29,709 bases of DNA from CAWULT01 sp963923455 (GCA_963923455.1 CAWULT010000052.1:1-29709); one strand, 5' to 3'; positions 6,470 through 14,748 are shown, counted from the first letter of the stretch. Notes: generated by a model from the sequence alone, not told the origin. Numbers and translations are program-made.

Positions 6470-7577
6470 CCACCGGGCGACGGCCGGCCGACTGGCGGGC
6501 CAGCGCGCTCGGGGTGAAGTCGGTCACCGCCAGCTCGATCGCCGCGAGGGCGGCGGACGCGTCGCCACGGGTGCAGGCGCGGCGCAGTCCGCGCAGGGCC
6601 CGGTAGACGTCCAGCCTCGGCACCAGCGCCTGGCGCGCACGCCAGATCCGGGCATGCGCCGTCCGCTTCATCTCGAGCCCCTGCGAGGTCAGCTCCTCGT
6701 TCATCTTCTCGCCCGGGCGCAGGCCGATCGTCTCGATCGCGACGCGCGGCACGGCCGCCGGCGTGGCGAGGTCGACGATGCGCTCGGCCAGGTCGCCGAT
6801 GCGGATCGGCTCGCCCATGTCGAGCCAGAACACCTCGCCGCCGAGGCCGATCCGGTCGGCCTTCATCACGAGGGCCGCGGCCTCCTCGCCGGTCATGAAG
6901 TAGCGCGTGGCGGCCGGGTCCGTGACCGGCACGGGGCGCCCGTCGCGCACGCAGCGCAGCATGATCTCCACGACGCTGCCGCTGCTGCCGAGGATGTTGC
7001 CGAAGCGCGTGACGATCGGGCGAAAGGCCGGGCTGGCCTGATCCAGCGTTACCAGCTCCGCGAAGCGCTTGGTCGCACCCATCACGCTCGACGGCTCGGC
7101 CGCCTTGTCCGAGGAGATCAGCACGAAGCGTGCGCCGACGGCCCTCGCCGCCTCGAGGGTCGCGACGGTGCCGAGGACGTTGGTGCGCGCGACCGGCACG
7201 ATGGACCGCTCCGCCATCGTGACGTGCTTGTAGGCCGCTGCGTGGAAGACGACGTGCGGCCGCACGTCGGCGCAGGCGGCCCCGATGTCGACACGCCGGC
7301 TCACGTCGCCGAGGTGCACCGACAGCGGCACCCCGGGGAACAGGCGGCGGAGCTCCGACTCGATCCGGAACAGCTGGTACTCGGCGTGGTCGACGAGCGC
7401 CAGGTGCGCCGGCTGGCATCCAGCGAGCTGGCGCACCAGTTCCCCGCCGACCGAACCGCCGGCGCCCGTCACGAGCACGCGCTGCCCGGTGAAGGCCCGG
7501 CTGTCGTGCGTGGTCAGCACGTCGCCAATCCGCCGCCCGAGCAGGCGCTCCTGTGCGCGGCGATCCAGCTCAGTCAT
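6405..7577 (-). CDS. CapD/WbpM-type UDP-sugar 4,6-dehydratase (soluble)
   Basis: A 390-residue extended short-chain dehydrogenase. The NAD-binding GAGGSVG is at 38-44, then FHAAAYKHV at 111-119, SSDK at 155-158, Met166-x3-Lys170, TRFGNILGSSGSV and YFMTGEEAAALV. The catalytic Tyr is replaced by Met (SMK triad), as in WbpM/CapD/PglF enzymes that make UDP-4-keto-6-deoxy-GlcNAc with C5 retained. PseB/FlaA1 enzymes keep Tyr and invert C5. The N-terminal membrane domain of WbpM is absent. It is the last gene of the nonulosonic-acid operon and overlaps motB-2 by 8 bases. It probably performs the first step for the operon's aminotransferase. The last 30 or so residues are Arg/Pro-rich and overlap the convergent regulator gene. 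Substrate specificity is inferred. Confidence 0.85.
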   Translation of the reverse strand: MTELDRRAQERLLGRRIGDVLTTHDSRAFTGQRVLVTGAGGSVGGELVRQLAGCQPAHLALVDHAEYQLFRIESELRRLFPGVPLSVHLGDVSRRVDIGAACADVRPHVVFHAAAYKHVTMAERSIVPVARTNVLGTVATLEAARAVGARFVLISSDKAAEPSSVMGATKRFAELVTLDQASPAFRPIVTRFGNILGSSGSVVEIMLRCVRDGRPVPVTDPAATRYFMTGEEAAALVMKADRIGLGGEVFWLDMGEPIRIGDLAERIVDLATPAAVPRVAIETIGLRPGEKMNEELTSQGLEMKRTAHARIWRARQALVPRLDVYRALRGLRRACTRGDASAALAAIELAVTDFTPSALARQSAGRRPVATPVVAARPRGSRLPVPSRAR

Positions 7578-8247
7578 GTGGCCCCTTCCCTCCGGCCAGG
7601 CCAGGCACGGACGCGTCCGGCACGATCACGACGTCCACCCGGCGATTGGCCGCCCGCCCCGCCGGCGACGTGTTCGGCGCCGTCGGATGGAACTGGCCGT
7701 AGCCGGCGGCGGACAGCCGCCGCGGGTCGAGCCCCCGTGCAATGAACAGCGCGACCACGGCGCTCGCGCGCGCCGTCGACAGCTCCCAGTTCGACGAGAA
7801 GCGGGGCGTCGAGATCGGGCCATCGTCGGTGTGTCCCTCGACCCGCACCTCGTTCGGCACGGTCCGCAGCACCGACGCGAGACGGCCCAGCAGCCCACGC
7901 GCCTCATCGGTCACGTCGGCGCTGCCGAGGGCGAACGTGGCGCCCTCCGGCAGCGACAGCACCAGCCCCCGCGAATCGTCGACGACGGCGACGCGCCCGC
8001 CGGCGATCGCGTCCCGCAGCTCACCCGTGACGTGGGCACGCACGGGCCCCAGCCGGTCAGGCGCCGGCACCGAGCCCGATTCGAACGCCCGCCGCAGCGC
8101 AGCCGCCGCCACGGACGCGTGGCTCGCGTCGGCCGCGGCGAGCGCGTACATCGCCGTGAAGAACGCCATCAGCAGCGTCACCAGGTCCGCGTACGACACG
8201 AGCCAGCGGTCCGGACCGCTGCGGCCGTGGCGCATCGCCTCCCTCAC
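7570..8247 (-). CDS. flagellar stator protein MotB (second stator pair)
   Basis: A 225-residue MotB-like protein with one membrane helix at about 15-38 (WLVSYADLVTLLMAFFTAMY, ion-carrying Asp21) and a C-terminal OmpA-like domain. The OmpA motifs are VEGHTDDGPI, NWELSTARASAV and GRAANRRVDV. GTG 8247 is preferred because GGAGG lies 7 bases upstream and the codon overlaps the motA-2 stop (GTGA); ATG 8235 is possible. It belongs to a different subgroup from the MotB at 3484, with a shorter N-terminus and linker and an Asp-containing helix of the YADLVTLLM type. With the adjacent MotA it would form an alternative stator. The pair lies inside a sugar-biosynthesis operon, which is unusual. Confidence 0.9.
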   Translation of the reverse strand: MREAMRHGRSGPDRWLVSYADLVTLLMAFFTAMYALAAADASHASVAAAALRRAFESGSVPAPDRLGPVRAHVTGELRDAIAGGRVAVVDDSRGLVLSLPEGATFALGSADVTDEARGLLGRLASVLRTVPNEVRVEGHTDDGPISTPRFSSNWELSTARASAVVALFIARGLDPRRLSAAGYGQFHPTAPNTSPAGRAANRRVDVVIVPDASVPGLAGGKGPHD

Positions 8248-9092
8248 GACGACACCTCCACCGCATGGAGCACGTCACGCGACTGCCGCGCCACCTCCGC
8301 CAGCGGCGGCGTGCCGGGCGCCATCGCCCGCATCGTCTGCGCGACCACCCGTGGATGCGTCCGCTGCTGCAAGGCCAGCAGCCCCTCGACGACCAGCTGG
8401 CGCCGAGCCACAGCCCGGGCCGCGCGTTCGCGCAGCCGGCCGGCCATCGGCAGCAGCAGCATGTTGGCGAATCCGAGCCCGTAGACCGTCGCGACGAACG
8501 CCACCGCGATGCCCGCGCCGAGCCCCGACGGCGAGGCCAGGTGGCGCATCACCTGGATCAGCCCGAGCGCCGCACCCAGGATGCCGAAGATCGGCGCGTA
8601 CCCGGCGGCGGCCTCGAAGAGCCGCGCCGGCTCGCCGTCCTGGGCCTCCCGCGCACGCGATTCGGCGTCGAGCACCTGGCGCAACGTCGCGGCGTCGATG
8701 CCGTCGACGACGAGACTCAGGCCGTTCCGGAGGAAGGGGTCGTCGAGCCCGTCGAGATCGGCATCGAGCGCCAGCAGGCCGTGCCGGTGCCCGCGCACCG
8801 ACAGGCGCACCAGATCGGCGGTGAGACGCCCGGGGGCCTCCTCCGCCGCCACGACGAAGCTGCGCGCGGCCGCGCGCAGTGCCGCACGCATCTCGCCTGG
8901 CGAGTAGGTGATCAACGTGGCCGCAGCCGTGCCCCCAACGACGACGAGGGCCGCCGCGCCGTGCAGCAGCGCGCCGACGGCGCCGCCCTCCAGCACCTGC
9001 GCCAGCAGCACCATCGCGAACACCGCGGGCACCGCGACCAGTGAGCCCGCCTGCAGGCGCCGGCGGCGCGCCGGCGTCTCCCGTTCCGCCAT
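8244..9092 (-). CDS. flagellar stator protein MotA/PomA-like (second stator pair)
   Basis: A 282-residue stator protein with membrane segments at about 18-37, 42-61, 164-184 and 192-216. The signature GYAPIFGILGAALGLI, SPSGLGAGIAVAFVATVYG and ANMLLLPMA stretches are those of the PomA/MotC branch rather than the E. coli MotA branch seen at 4257. The cytoplasmic loop is less conserved and Arg/Ala-rich. The start codon follows the stop of the cytidylyltransferase gene with no gap (TAGATG). It pairs with the MotB at 7570 to drive the motor, perhaps under other ion or load conditions. Subgroup assignment rests on motif reading only. Confidence 0.9.
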   Translation of the reverse strand: MAERETPARRRRLQAGSLVAVPAVFAMVLLAQVLEGGAVGALLHGAAALVVVGGTAAATLITYSPGEMRAALRAAARSFVVAAEEAPGRLTADLVRLSVRGHRHGLLALDADLDGLDDPFLRNGLSLVVDGIDAATLRQVLDAESRAREAQDGEPARLFEAAAGYAPIFGILGAALGLIQVMRHLASPSGLGAGIAVAFVATVYGLGFANMLLLPMAGRLRERAARAVARRQLVVEGLLALQQRTHPRVVAQTMRAMAPGTPPLAEVARQSRDVLHAVEVSS

Positions 9093-9782
9093 CTACGCCA
9101 CCTCCCGCCGCGGCCGGCCCGCCACCCGGATCAGTCGCGCCAGCGACGGTTCCTCGAGTCCTGTCCGTTCGAACAGCGTCCTCACGTACGTGAGGTCGTC
9201 CGCGGTGTCGACGGTCATCCGGAGGTCCGGACGTCGCAGCGGCGCCGGCGCGTCGGGGAGCACGAGGCGGAAGCGCGCGGCGCCCCGCTTGACGAAGGTC
9301 GTCACGTGCTCCCGGTCCTCGACTGCCGTGGCCTCACGTGCGGCGGCACGCAGCGCGTCGCGCGTGATCGCTTCGACCGCGGCGCCGTACGGCAGGCCGC
9401 GCTCCACCACGTAGTCGGCCCGGGCGGCGCGCAGGGCCTCGAGCACGCGACCCGGCGCCTGGATGTCCACCGCCGGGTTGTCCCCGGTCGCGCGGACGAT
9501 GGGATCGAGATCGAAGGCCTCCGCCGCGCCGCACATCCGGCCCAGCACGTCGTCGCGGTCGCCGCGGAACACGGCGGCGCCGAGCGCCTCCGCGGTTGCG
9601 GCCAGCGCGTCGTCCTCGGCCCGGTCCGTCGTCGCCAGCACCACCCGCGCCACGCCGGCGTAGACCAGCCGGCGCAGGCAATGTTCGAGAACCGTCGTGC
9701 CGCCGATGTGCATCAGTGCCTTGCCCGGGAGCCGGGTCGAGCCCAGCCGGGCCTGCAGCACGATGCCGGCTCGGGTCCGCAT
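9093..9782 (-). CDS. SpsF-like CMP-sugar cytidylyltransferase
   Basis: A 229-residue nucleotidyltransferase of the GT-A fold. IVLQARLGSTRLPGKAL (7-23) is the nucleotide-binding signature of the SpsF/KdsB-like group, and RATGDNP (98-104) holds the metal-binding region. The likely reaction activates a nonulosonic acid with CTP to give the CMP-sugar donor used by flagellin transferases. I use ATG 9782, which overlaps the ATP-grasp stop (TGATG), rather than a longer frame starting at 9881 that would run through the ATP-grasp coding region. Next to a NeuB/SpsE synthase and a PseG/SpsG-like hydrolase, it occupies the place of SpsF in the Bacillus sps order and of PseF in the pseudaminic pathway. 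Confidence 0.85.
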   Translation of the reverse strand: MRTRAGIVLQARLGSTRLPGKALMHIGGTTVLEHCLRRLVYAGVARVVLATTDRAEDDALAATAEALGAAVFRGDRDDVLGRMCGAAEAFDLDPIVRATGDNPAVDIQAPGRVLEALRAARADYVVERGLPYGAAVEAITRDALRAAAREATAVEDREHVTTFVKRGAARFRLVLPDAPAPLRRPDLRMTVDTADDLTYVRTLFERTGLEEPSLARLIRVAGRPRREVA

Positions 9783-10798
9783 CACGCCACCTCGCTCACG
9801 GCCACGGTCGCCGGCGGGCAGGCCGGCATGGCCAGATCGGACGCCGGCAGGAACACCGCCGCCTCGTACTTGGAAATCCACAGGTCGTCACGAAACGCCC
9901 CGATCGCCGGCTCCAGGCGGGCGCCCTGAGCCAGCTGGACGAGCATCGCCGGGAAGTCCGCTCCGGCCGCGATCGTCAACGGGATCCCGCCCGAGAACCG
10001 GGGGTTGATCTCGAAGACCGTCGGCACGTCGCCCCGCATCCGGCACTGGATGTTCAGCGGACCGGCGAACGGCATTGCGGCGCAGACCTGCTCGGCCAGC
10101 TCCAGGAGGCGCGGGTCCTTGACGGTCCGGCCCCGGTCGATCACGCCCGAGCGGATCACGACGCGCTCCCGGGGCACGATGGCCAGCGGGCGCCCCGCCG
10201 GGTCGCACAGCACGTCGATCGTGAATTCCGGCCCGGCCAGGTACTCCTGGACGATCGGCGACTCCACGTAGCCGAGGAAGAACGCCAGGTCGCGGAAGTT
10301 GCGGACGACGTACGCGCCGACCGCGCCGCGTCCGACGCGCGGCTTGATGAACAGCGGGAAGTCCGGGTACGCCGGCAGCACCGACGGCAGGTAGGTCCGC
10401 GCCGCCGGGATGCCGTGGTCGATGAGACGCGCGCAGGTGGCGTACTTGTCGTTGCAGGTCAGCGCCGTCGCCTTCGACGAGCACGCGGCGAAGGTGCCGA
10501 TCCGCGCGAACGCCTCCCGCGCGGCGCCGAACATCGGCAGCTCGTCGTCGATGGTCGGAACGACGAGGCGTACGCCCTCGGCCTCGCAGAGCCCGAGGAT
10601 CTCGTCGATGTAGGCGGGGTCGGTCGCCATCGGCACGCGGTACGCCCGGTCGGCCATGTGCACGGCCGGCGAATAGGCGTTGACGTCGGTGGCGATGACG
10701 GCGCCGGGCAGCCCCAGTTCGTAGAGCGCCGCGCGGAACGCCTGCACGAGCGGCACCCGCCGTGAGGCGGCCGTGACGAGGACATTGAACGGCTTCAC
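9782..10798 (-). CDS. ATP-grasp family ligase
   Basis: A 338-residue ATP-grasp enzyme. A Rossmann-like N-terminal domain carries NVLVTAASRR at 5-14. The ATP-binding lid and base are FIKPRVGRGAVGAYVV (150-165) and VQEYLAGPEFTIDVL (183-197). The metal-binding Glu263 and Asn265 lie in VFEINPRFSGG. It resembles PylC and carbamoyl-phosphate-synthase-like ligases, which join a carboxylate to an amine or similar nucleophile. The GTG start at 10798 overlaps the NeuB stop (GTGA). Its place among nonulosonic-acid genes suggests that it acylates the amino sugar or product, perhaps with an amino acid. That is an inference; the substrate cannot be read from sequence. Confidence 0.85.
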   Translation of the reverse strand: MKPFNVLVTAASRRVPLVQAFRAALYELGLPGAVIATDVNAYSPAVHMADRAYRVPMATDPAYIDEILGLCEAEGVRLVVPTIDDELPMFGAAREAFARIGTFAACSSKATALTCNDKYATCARLIDHGIPAARTYLPSVLPAYPDFPLFIKPRVGRGAVGAYVVRNFRDLAFFLGYVESPIVQEYLAGPEFTIDVLCDPAGRPLAIVPRERVVIRSGVIDRGRTVKDPRLLELAEQVCAAMPFAGPLNIQCRMRGDVPTVFEINPRFSGGIPLTIAAGADFPAMLVQLAQGARLEPAIGAFRDDLWISKYEAAVFLPASDLAMPACPPATVAVSEVA

Positions 10799-11829
10799 GC
10801 GGCGCTCCCCATGGTGACGTGCAGGTCGACGAAGGCTTCGCCCGCGCCGACCGTCCGGCGGACGGTGGCGCCGAGCAGCAGGGACACGTCCGCCGGGCCG
10901 TAGCTGGACGCCGGCCGCAGCACCGCGACGTCGTCCGCCGTGACGACCTCGCCCGGCTGCAGCGTGCGCGTGGCGTAGAGCCCGCGCCGGCTCGGCCGCA
11001 GGTTCGGCCGCTCGGACGGACGGCAGGTCTTGACGCCGTCACCGAGGGCGGCGCGTGTGTCGGCCATCGCGGCCACGATCGCGGCGAACTCGGCAGGCGT
11101 GCTCGACACGGGACGGTCGATGGCCGTCTCGTCGCCCTCGAGCACGAAGTGGCGCTCGTAGACCGAGGCGCCCAGCGCCACGGCGGCGATGGCCGACGGG
11201 AGGCCACGTCCATGGTCGGAAAGGCCGACCGGGACGCCGAAGGCCCGCGCCAGCGTGCCGATGGCCCGGAGGTTCTCGTCGGGCACCGGCGTCGGATACG
11301 CCGAGACGCAGTGCAGCAGGGCGATCCGCCGGGCGCCCGCGTCACGGGCCACCCGCACGGCATGGTGCACTTCGCCGAGGTCGCTCATCCCGGTCGAGAG
11401 CACCAGCGGACGACGGGTCGCCGCCACCGCCGCGATCAGGCCGTCGAAGGTCAGGTCGCCGCTGGCGATCTTGAACGCGTCGAAGCCCAGCGCGTCGAGC
11501 ACCGGCACGGTCTCGACGGCGAAGGGCGTCGTCAGCACGGCCAGCCCCAGGTCGTGTGCGCGCGTCACCACCGCCCGGTGAGCATCCCAGTCGAGCTCGA
11601 AGCGACCGAAGAACGCGCGGAGCGACACGGCATCGACGTGCGCCGGCGCGCAGCTGGTCTCGGCCACGAGACGGTCGGCCACGATGCTCTGCAGCTTGAT
11701 CGCGCTGGCGCCTGCCGCGGCGGCCGCGTCGACCATCGCGAGCGCCCGCTCGGGCGAGCCGCCGTGGTTGAGGCCGATTTCGGCGATGGCGAAGACGGAC
11801 GACGAATCCCAGAGACGTTCACGCGACAT
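10795..11829 (-). CDS. NeuB/SpsE/PseI-type nonulosonic acid synthase
   Basis: A 344-residue synthase with a NeuB TIM-barrel (about 12-270) and a C-terminal SAF/antifreeze-like domain (about 285-342, RRGLYATRTLQPGEVVTADDV). Visible family motifs are FAIAEIGLNHGG (13-24), IKLQS, LTTPF, FKIASGDLT, LSTGMSDLGEV, LLHCVSAYPTP and VGLSDHG. It condenses phosphoenolpyruvate with a six-carbon amino sugar to a nine-carbon sialic-like acid in the cytoplasm. Whether the product is pseudaminic, legionaminic or another acid depends on the upstream enzymes. It overlaps the HAD gene upstream by 11 bases and the ATP-grasp gene downstream by 4. The NeuB-family call is very secure. Confidence 0.95.
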   Translation of the reverse strand: MSRERLWDSSSVFAIAEIGLNHGGSPERALAMVDAAAAAGASAIKLQSIVADRLVAETSCAPAHVDAVSLRAFFGRFELDWDAHRAVVTRAHDLGLAVLTTPFAVETVPVLDALGFDAFKIASGDLTFDGLIAAVAATRRPLVLSTGMSDLGEVHHAVRVARDAGARRIALLHCVSAYPTPVPDENLRAIGTLARAFGVPVGLSDHGRGLPSAIAAVALGASVYERHFVLEGDETAIDRPVSSTPAEFAAIVAAMADTRAALGDGVKTCRPSERPNLRPSRRGLYATRTLQPGEVVTADDVAVLRPASSYGPADVSLLLGATVRRTVGAGEAFVDLHVTMGSAA

Positions 11830-12502
11830 GGGCCATGGTTCCTTCCACGAGGGTCGCGGCCGCGGCCGGCACGTCCGCCAGCGCGCCCACGACGATGTCG
11901 GCGTCCTCGCCCGGCGGGCACGGCGGGACCAGTGTGGTGATCCGGATGGTGTGCAGCCCCGTCCGGCGGGCGCCGAGTACGTCGCGCACCGGGTCGTCGC
12001 CGACGCAGACGGCCCGCGCGGCCGGCACCTGCAGGCGCCAGAGCGCCTCCTCGAACGCGGCGCTCCCGGGCTTGCCGCCTGGCGTCACCGCTTCGGCGTA
12101 CACGACGTCGTCCACGAGCGGCGCGAGGCCGAGGGCCCGCACCTTCGCCGCCTGCACGGCCGGCGGGCCGTTGGTCAGAATCGCCAGCCGCCAGCCGTGT
12201 GCCCGCAGGCGCGTCAGCGTCTCGACGGCCCCGTGCGACGGCCACAGCGTGGGCACGTGCGCCCGGAGGACCTCGACGAGTGCCGGGACGGTCGCCGCGG
12301 ACAGCCCGTACTCCGCGCTCAGCGCCTGGAACTCGTGGCCACGCGCGGTGCCGTACGCCCGCCACAGAGCGCGGTACACCGCCGGCGCATCGAGCGCATG
12401 GGTGCGCGACAGGTACCGTGCCACCGCCGCGAAACCGCTCTGGAGGAATCGCACGCGGGGGTAGAGCGTGTCATCGAGGTCGAAGATCGCGGCGCGGGTC
12501 AT
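11819..12502 (-). CDS. HAD-family hydrolase
   Basis: A 227-residue haloacid-dehalogenase-like phosphatase. Motif I is FDLDDTLY with Asp8 and Asp10, motif II has Thr110-Asn111 (LTNG), motif III has Lys144 (GGKPG) and motif IV is GDDPVRD (168-174). A helical cap domain lies at about 16-85. It could remove a phosphate from a sugar in the pathway, as a sialic-acid-9-phosphatase does. Standard pseudaminic and legionaminic routes use unphosphorylated sugars and do not need such a step. Its ATG overlaps the stop of the PseG-like gene (ATGA), so it is part of the operon. The substrate is unknown. Confidence 0.9.
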   Translation of the reverse strand: MTRAAIFDLDDTLYPRVRFLQSGFAAVARYLSRTHALDAPAVYRALWRAYGTARGHEFQALSAEYGLSAATVPALVEVLRAHVPTLWPSHGAVETLTRLRAHGWRLAILTNGPPAVQAAKVRALGLAPLVDDVVYAEAVTPGGKPGSAAFEEALWRLQVPAARAVCVGDDPVRDVLGARRTGLHTIRITTLVPPCPPGEDADIVVGALADVPAAAATLVEGTMAHVA

Positions 12503-13497
12503 GCGGCCTCTCGCAGGCGCGCCGTCGGGCGGCGGCCGGCGACCAGCCGCGCGATCGCGCGAGCGACGCGATCGGCCCCGCGGCCGTCGACGATGGCACG
12601 GCCGCGGGCGGCCTGATGGCGCCGCGCGGCGGGGACGGCGAGCAGGCCCGCCACGGCGGCGGCCGCCGCCGCGGGGGCGCTCGCGCCGCGCGCGATGCCC
12701 CGCGCGGCCTGGCGTGACGCAAAGCCCATCACCGTCGGCTGCTGCGCAGCGACGACCGACACGGCCACGGCGGCCGCACCCCGGGCACAGGCCTCGTAGA
12801 GAGACACGCCACCGCCGACGACGGCAACGTCACAGGCCCCGAGTTCGTGGGTGAGCCCGTCGAGCGGGCCCGTCCAGACGACGCGGGGCGCCTCGGAGCC
12901 AGCCCGCGCGGCGGCGAAGCCGCCCGCGATCCGGACGCGTGCGTCCCCGACCGCGGCCGTTACCGCTCGCGCGACGGCGCGGCACAGCGCAACACGCGGC
13001 CCGCCGCCGAGCGCGACGAGCACCCGACGGCCGCGCGCCGGCCGGTGCGGCGGCGGTACGGCGCAGCCGGCGTCCAGCACGGCGTACCGCGGCCCCCGGA
13101 GCGCCAGGCCGCGCCTGGCCGTGGCGGCGCGCGTGACGCTGCCATCGACCACGAGATCGGCCTCGCGGCACCCCAGGCCCAGGTCGTGCAGACTCACGGT
13201 CAGGGCGCCCACCTGCCGGGCGGCCTGAATCCAGCGGCGGCCCTCCACGGTCGACGGGTCGTCGACGACGACGACCTCGGGTCGCAGCGCCGCCATCACC
13301 GACGGGTCGTCGCCCGGCACGACGTCACAACCCAGCCCGAGTGCCGTCGACACGGACAGGGCGCCGCCACGCACCGACACGAGCGGGCGCACGCCGAGCG
13401 CCCGTGCGAGCGCGCGGCAGCGCACGAGGTGCCCGAAGCCGCGGCGCGGGCCGGCAGCCGCCCGGAACAGAACCCGGCGGTCAGCGCACGCAGTCAT
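12499..13497 (-). CDS. PseG/SpsG-like UDP-sugar hydrolase
   Basis: A 332-residue GT-B-fold protein like PseG and B. subtilis SpsG. The N-terminal RVLFRAAAGPRRGFGHLVRC contains the GFGH catalytic histidine (His23). VVVDDPSTVEGRRW, VDGS, LVALGGGPR (central Gly loop) and CDVAVVGGGVSLYEACARG also match the family pattern. PseG removes UDP from the 2,4-diamino-trideoxy hexose before NeuB-type condensation. The sequence is very Ala/Arg-rich, with an Ala run near residue 280, so alignment outside the motifs is less sure. It overlaps the aminotransferase gene by 17 bases. A NeuC/LegG-type hydrolysing epimerase is not seen in the window. Confidence 0.75.
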   Translation of the reverse strand: MTACADRRVLFRAAAGPRRGFGHLVRCRALARALGVRPLVSVRGGALSVSTALGLGCDVVPGDDPSVMAALRPEVVVVDDPSTVEGRRWIQAARQVGALTVSLHDLGLGCREADLVVDGSVTRAATARRGLALRGPRYAVLDAGCAVPPPHRPARGRRVLVALGGGPRVALCRAVARAVTAAVGDARVRIAGGFAAARAGSEAPRVVWTGPLDGLTHELGACDVAVVGGGVSLYEACARGAAAVAVSVVAAQQPTVMGFASRQAARGIARGASAPAAAAAAVAGLLAVPAARRHQAARGRAIVDGRGADRVARAIARLVAGRRPTARLREAA

Positions 13498-14644
13498 GAA
13501 CGGCCTCGATCACGCGATCGACGTCGGCGTCGGCGAGCGCGGGTGAGAGCGGCAGCGACAGCGTGGTGTCGGAGACCGCCTCGGCGTTCGGGAACATGCC
13601 CCGGCGCAAGCCGAAGCGCTGCTGGTAGTACGAGTGGAGGTGCACAGCCCGGAAGTGGATGCTCGTCGAGACGCCCCGCTCCCGCAGGCGTTGCTGCAGG
13701 CCGTCGCGCGTGACGCCGCAGGCGACCTCGTCGACGAGCACGGGATAGAGATGATGGGCATGGACGCTGCCCGTCTCGGGCGGCAACGGCCGCTGCAGCG
13801 GCAGGCCGGCGAGGCCGGCGTCGTAGCGTCGCGCCAGCGCCGACCGGCGGGCATGCATCGCGTCGATGCGCCGCAGCTGGTGCAGGCCGATCGCGGCCTG
13901 GATGTCCGTCATGTTGTACTTGAAGCCGGGCATCGCCACGTCGTAGTGCGAGGTGCCGCCGGGCGTGTAGCGTGTCCACGCGTCGCGGCTCATTCCGTGC
14001 AGCGAGAGCGTCCGCATCAGGTCGGCGGCGCGCGCGTCGCGCGTCGTCACCATGCCGCCCTCCCCCGTCGTCAGGTTCTTCGTCGCGTAGAAGCTGAAGC
14101 AGGTGAAGTCCGCGATGGCGCCGACCTTCTCGCCGTCGGTGACGCCTTCGACGCAGTGCGCGGCGTCCTCGACGAGCGCGAGCCCCGCCGATCGCGCGAT
14201 GGCCGCAAACGCCAGCATGTCCGCGGGGCGCCCCGCGTAGTCCACTGGCAGGATCGCCCGCGTGGCCGCACCGATGCGGCGATCGACCTCGAACGGATCG
14301 AGGTTCCAGGTCAATGGGTCGATGTCGGCGAACACGGGCCTGGCCCCGCAGTGGACGATCACGTTGGCCGTCGCACAGAACGTGAGCGGCGTGGTGATCA
14401 CCTCGTGCCCGGGCCTGACGCCCGCCGCCAGCAGCGACAGGTGCAGCGCCGCCGTGCAGGAATTGACGGCCACTGCGTGCGGCGCACCGACGTAGGCGGC
14501 GAAGGACGCCTCGAACTGCCGGACCCGCGGGCCGGTCGTCAGCCAGCCGGACTGCAGGGTCCGGACGACCTCGTCGATCTCGTCGGGGCCGATCGTCGGG
14601 GGCGCAAAGGGCACGGAGGCCGTGGTCGTGTGAGCCGTAGACAT
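13481..14644 (-). CDS. DegT/DnrJ/EryC1-type sugar aminotransferase
   Basis: A 387-residue PLP-dependent aminotransferase of the PseC/LegC/SpsC group. It opens with PFAPPTIGPDEIDEVV and SGWLTTGP, has VNSCTAALHLSLLAAG, and carries VEDAAH (Asp160, His163). The PLP lysine is Lys189 in YATKNLTTGEGG. GFKYNMTDIQAAIGLHQL and SIHFRAVHLHSYY complete the family pattern. It would aminate C4 of a UDP-4-keto-6-deoxy-HexNAc, the product of the dehydratase at the far end of the operon. It is the first gene of the minus-strand operon, transcribed away from flagellin. No convincing promoter was found in the 286 bp upstream. Confidence 0.95.
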   Translation of the reverse strand: MSTAHTTTASVPFAPPTIGPDEIDEVVRTLQSGWLTTGPRVRQFEASFAAYVGAPHAVAVNSCTAALHLSLLAAGVRPGHEVITTPLTFCATANVIVHCGARPVFADIDPLTWNLDPFEVDRRIGAATRAILPVDYAGRPADMLAFAAIARSAGLALVEDAAHCVEGVTDGEKVGAIADFTCFSFYATKNLTTGEGGMVTTRDARAADLMRTLSLHGMSRDAWTRYTPGGTSHYDVAMPGFKYNMTDIQAAIGLHQLRRIDAMHARRSALARRYDAGLAGLPLQRPLPPETGSVHAHHLYPVLVDEVACGVTRDGLQQRLRERGVSTSIHFRAVHLHSYYQQRFGLRRGMFPNAEAVSDTTLSLPLSPALADADVDRVIEAVHDCVR

Positions 14645-14748
14645 GGGTCCGCCGCCCCCAGTGCAACGGCGATACCCGGCGCCTGAAGCCGGCCGAGACG
14701 AACGTCGGCACCGGCCGCCCCTTTGCCATCAACCAGTTACGGCCTGAT

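Noticed and set aside
6405..7577. Calling the dehydratase PseB
   Set aside because: PseB/FlaA1 enzymes keep a Tyr-x3-Lys pair; this protein has Met166-x3-Lys170 and CapD-like surrounding motifs.
10795..11829. Naming the synthase neuB, legI or pseI specifically
   Set aside because: The family is certain, but substrate-specific residues cannot be judged by eye and the upstream enzymes give mixed signals.
12616..12720. Simple-sequence GC repeats in the PseG-like gene as a phase-variation tract
   Set aside because: The GCC/GGC-rich stretch is irregular and encodes an in-frame Ala-rich helix; there is no homopolymer or perfect short repeat long enough for slippage.
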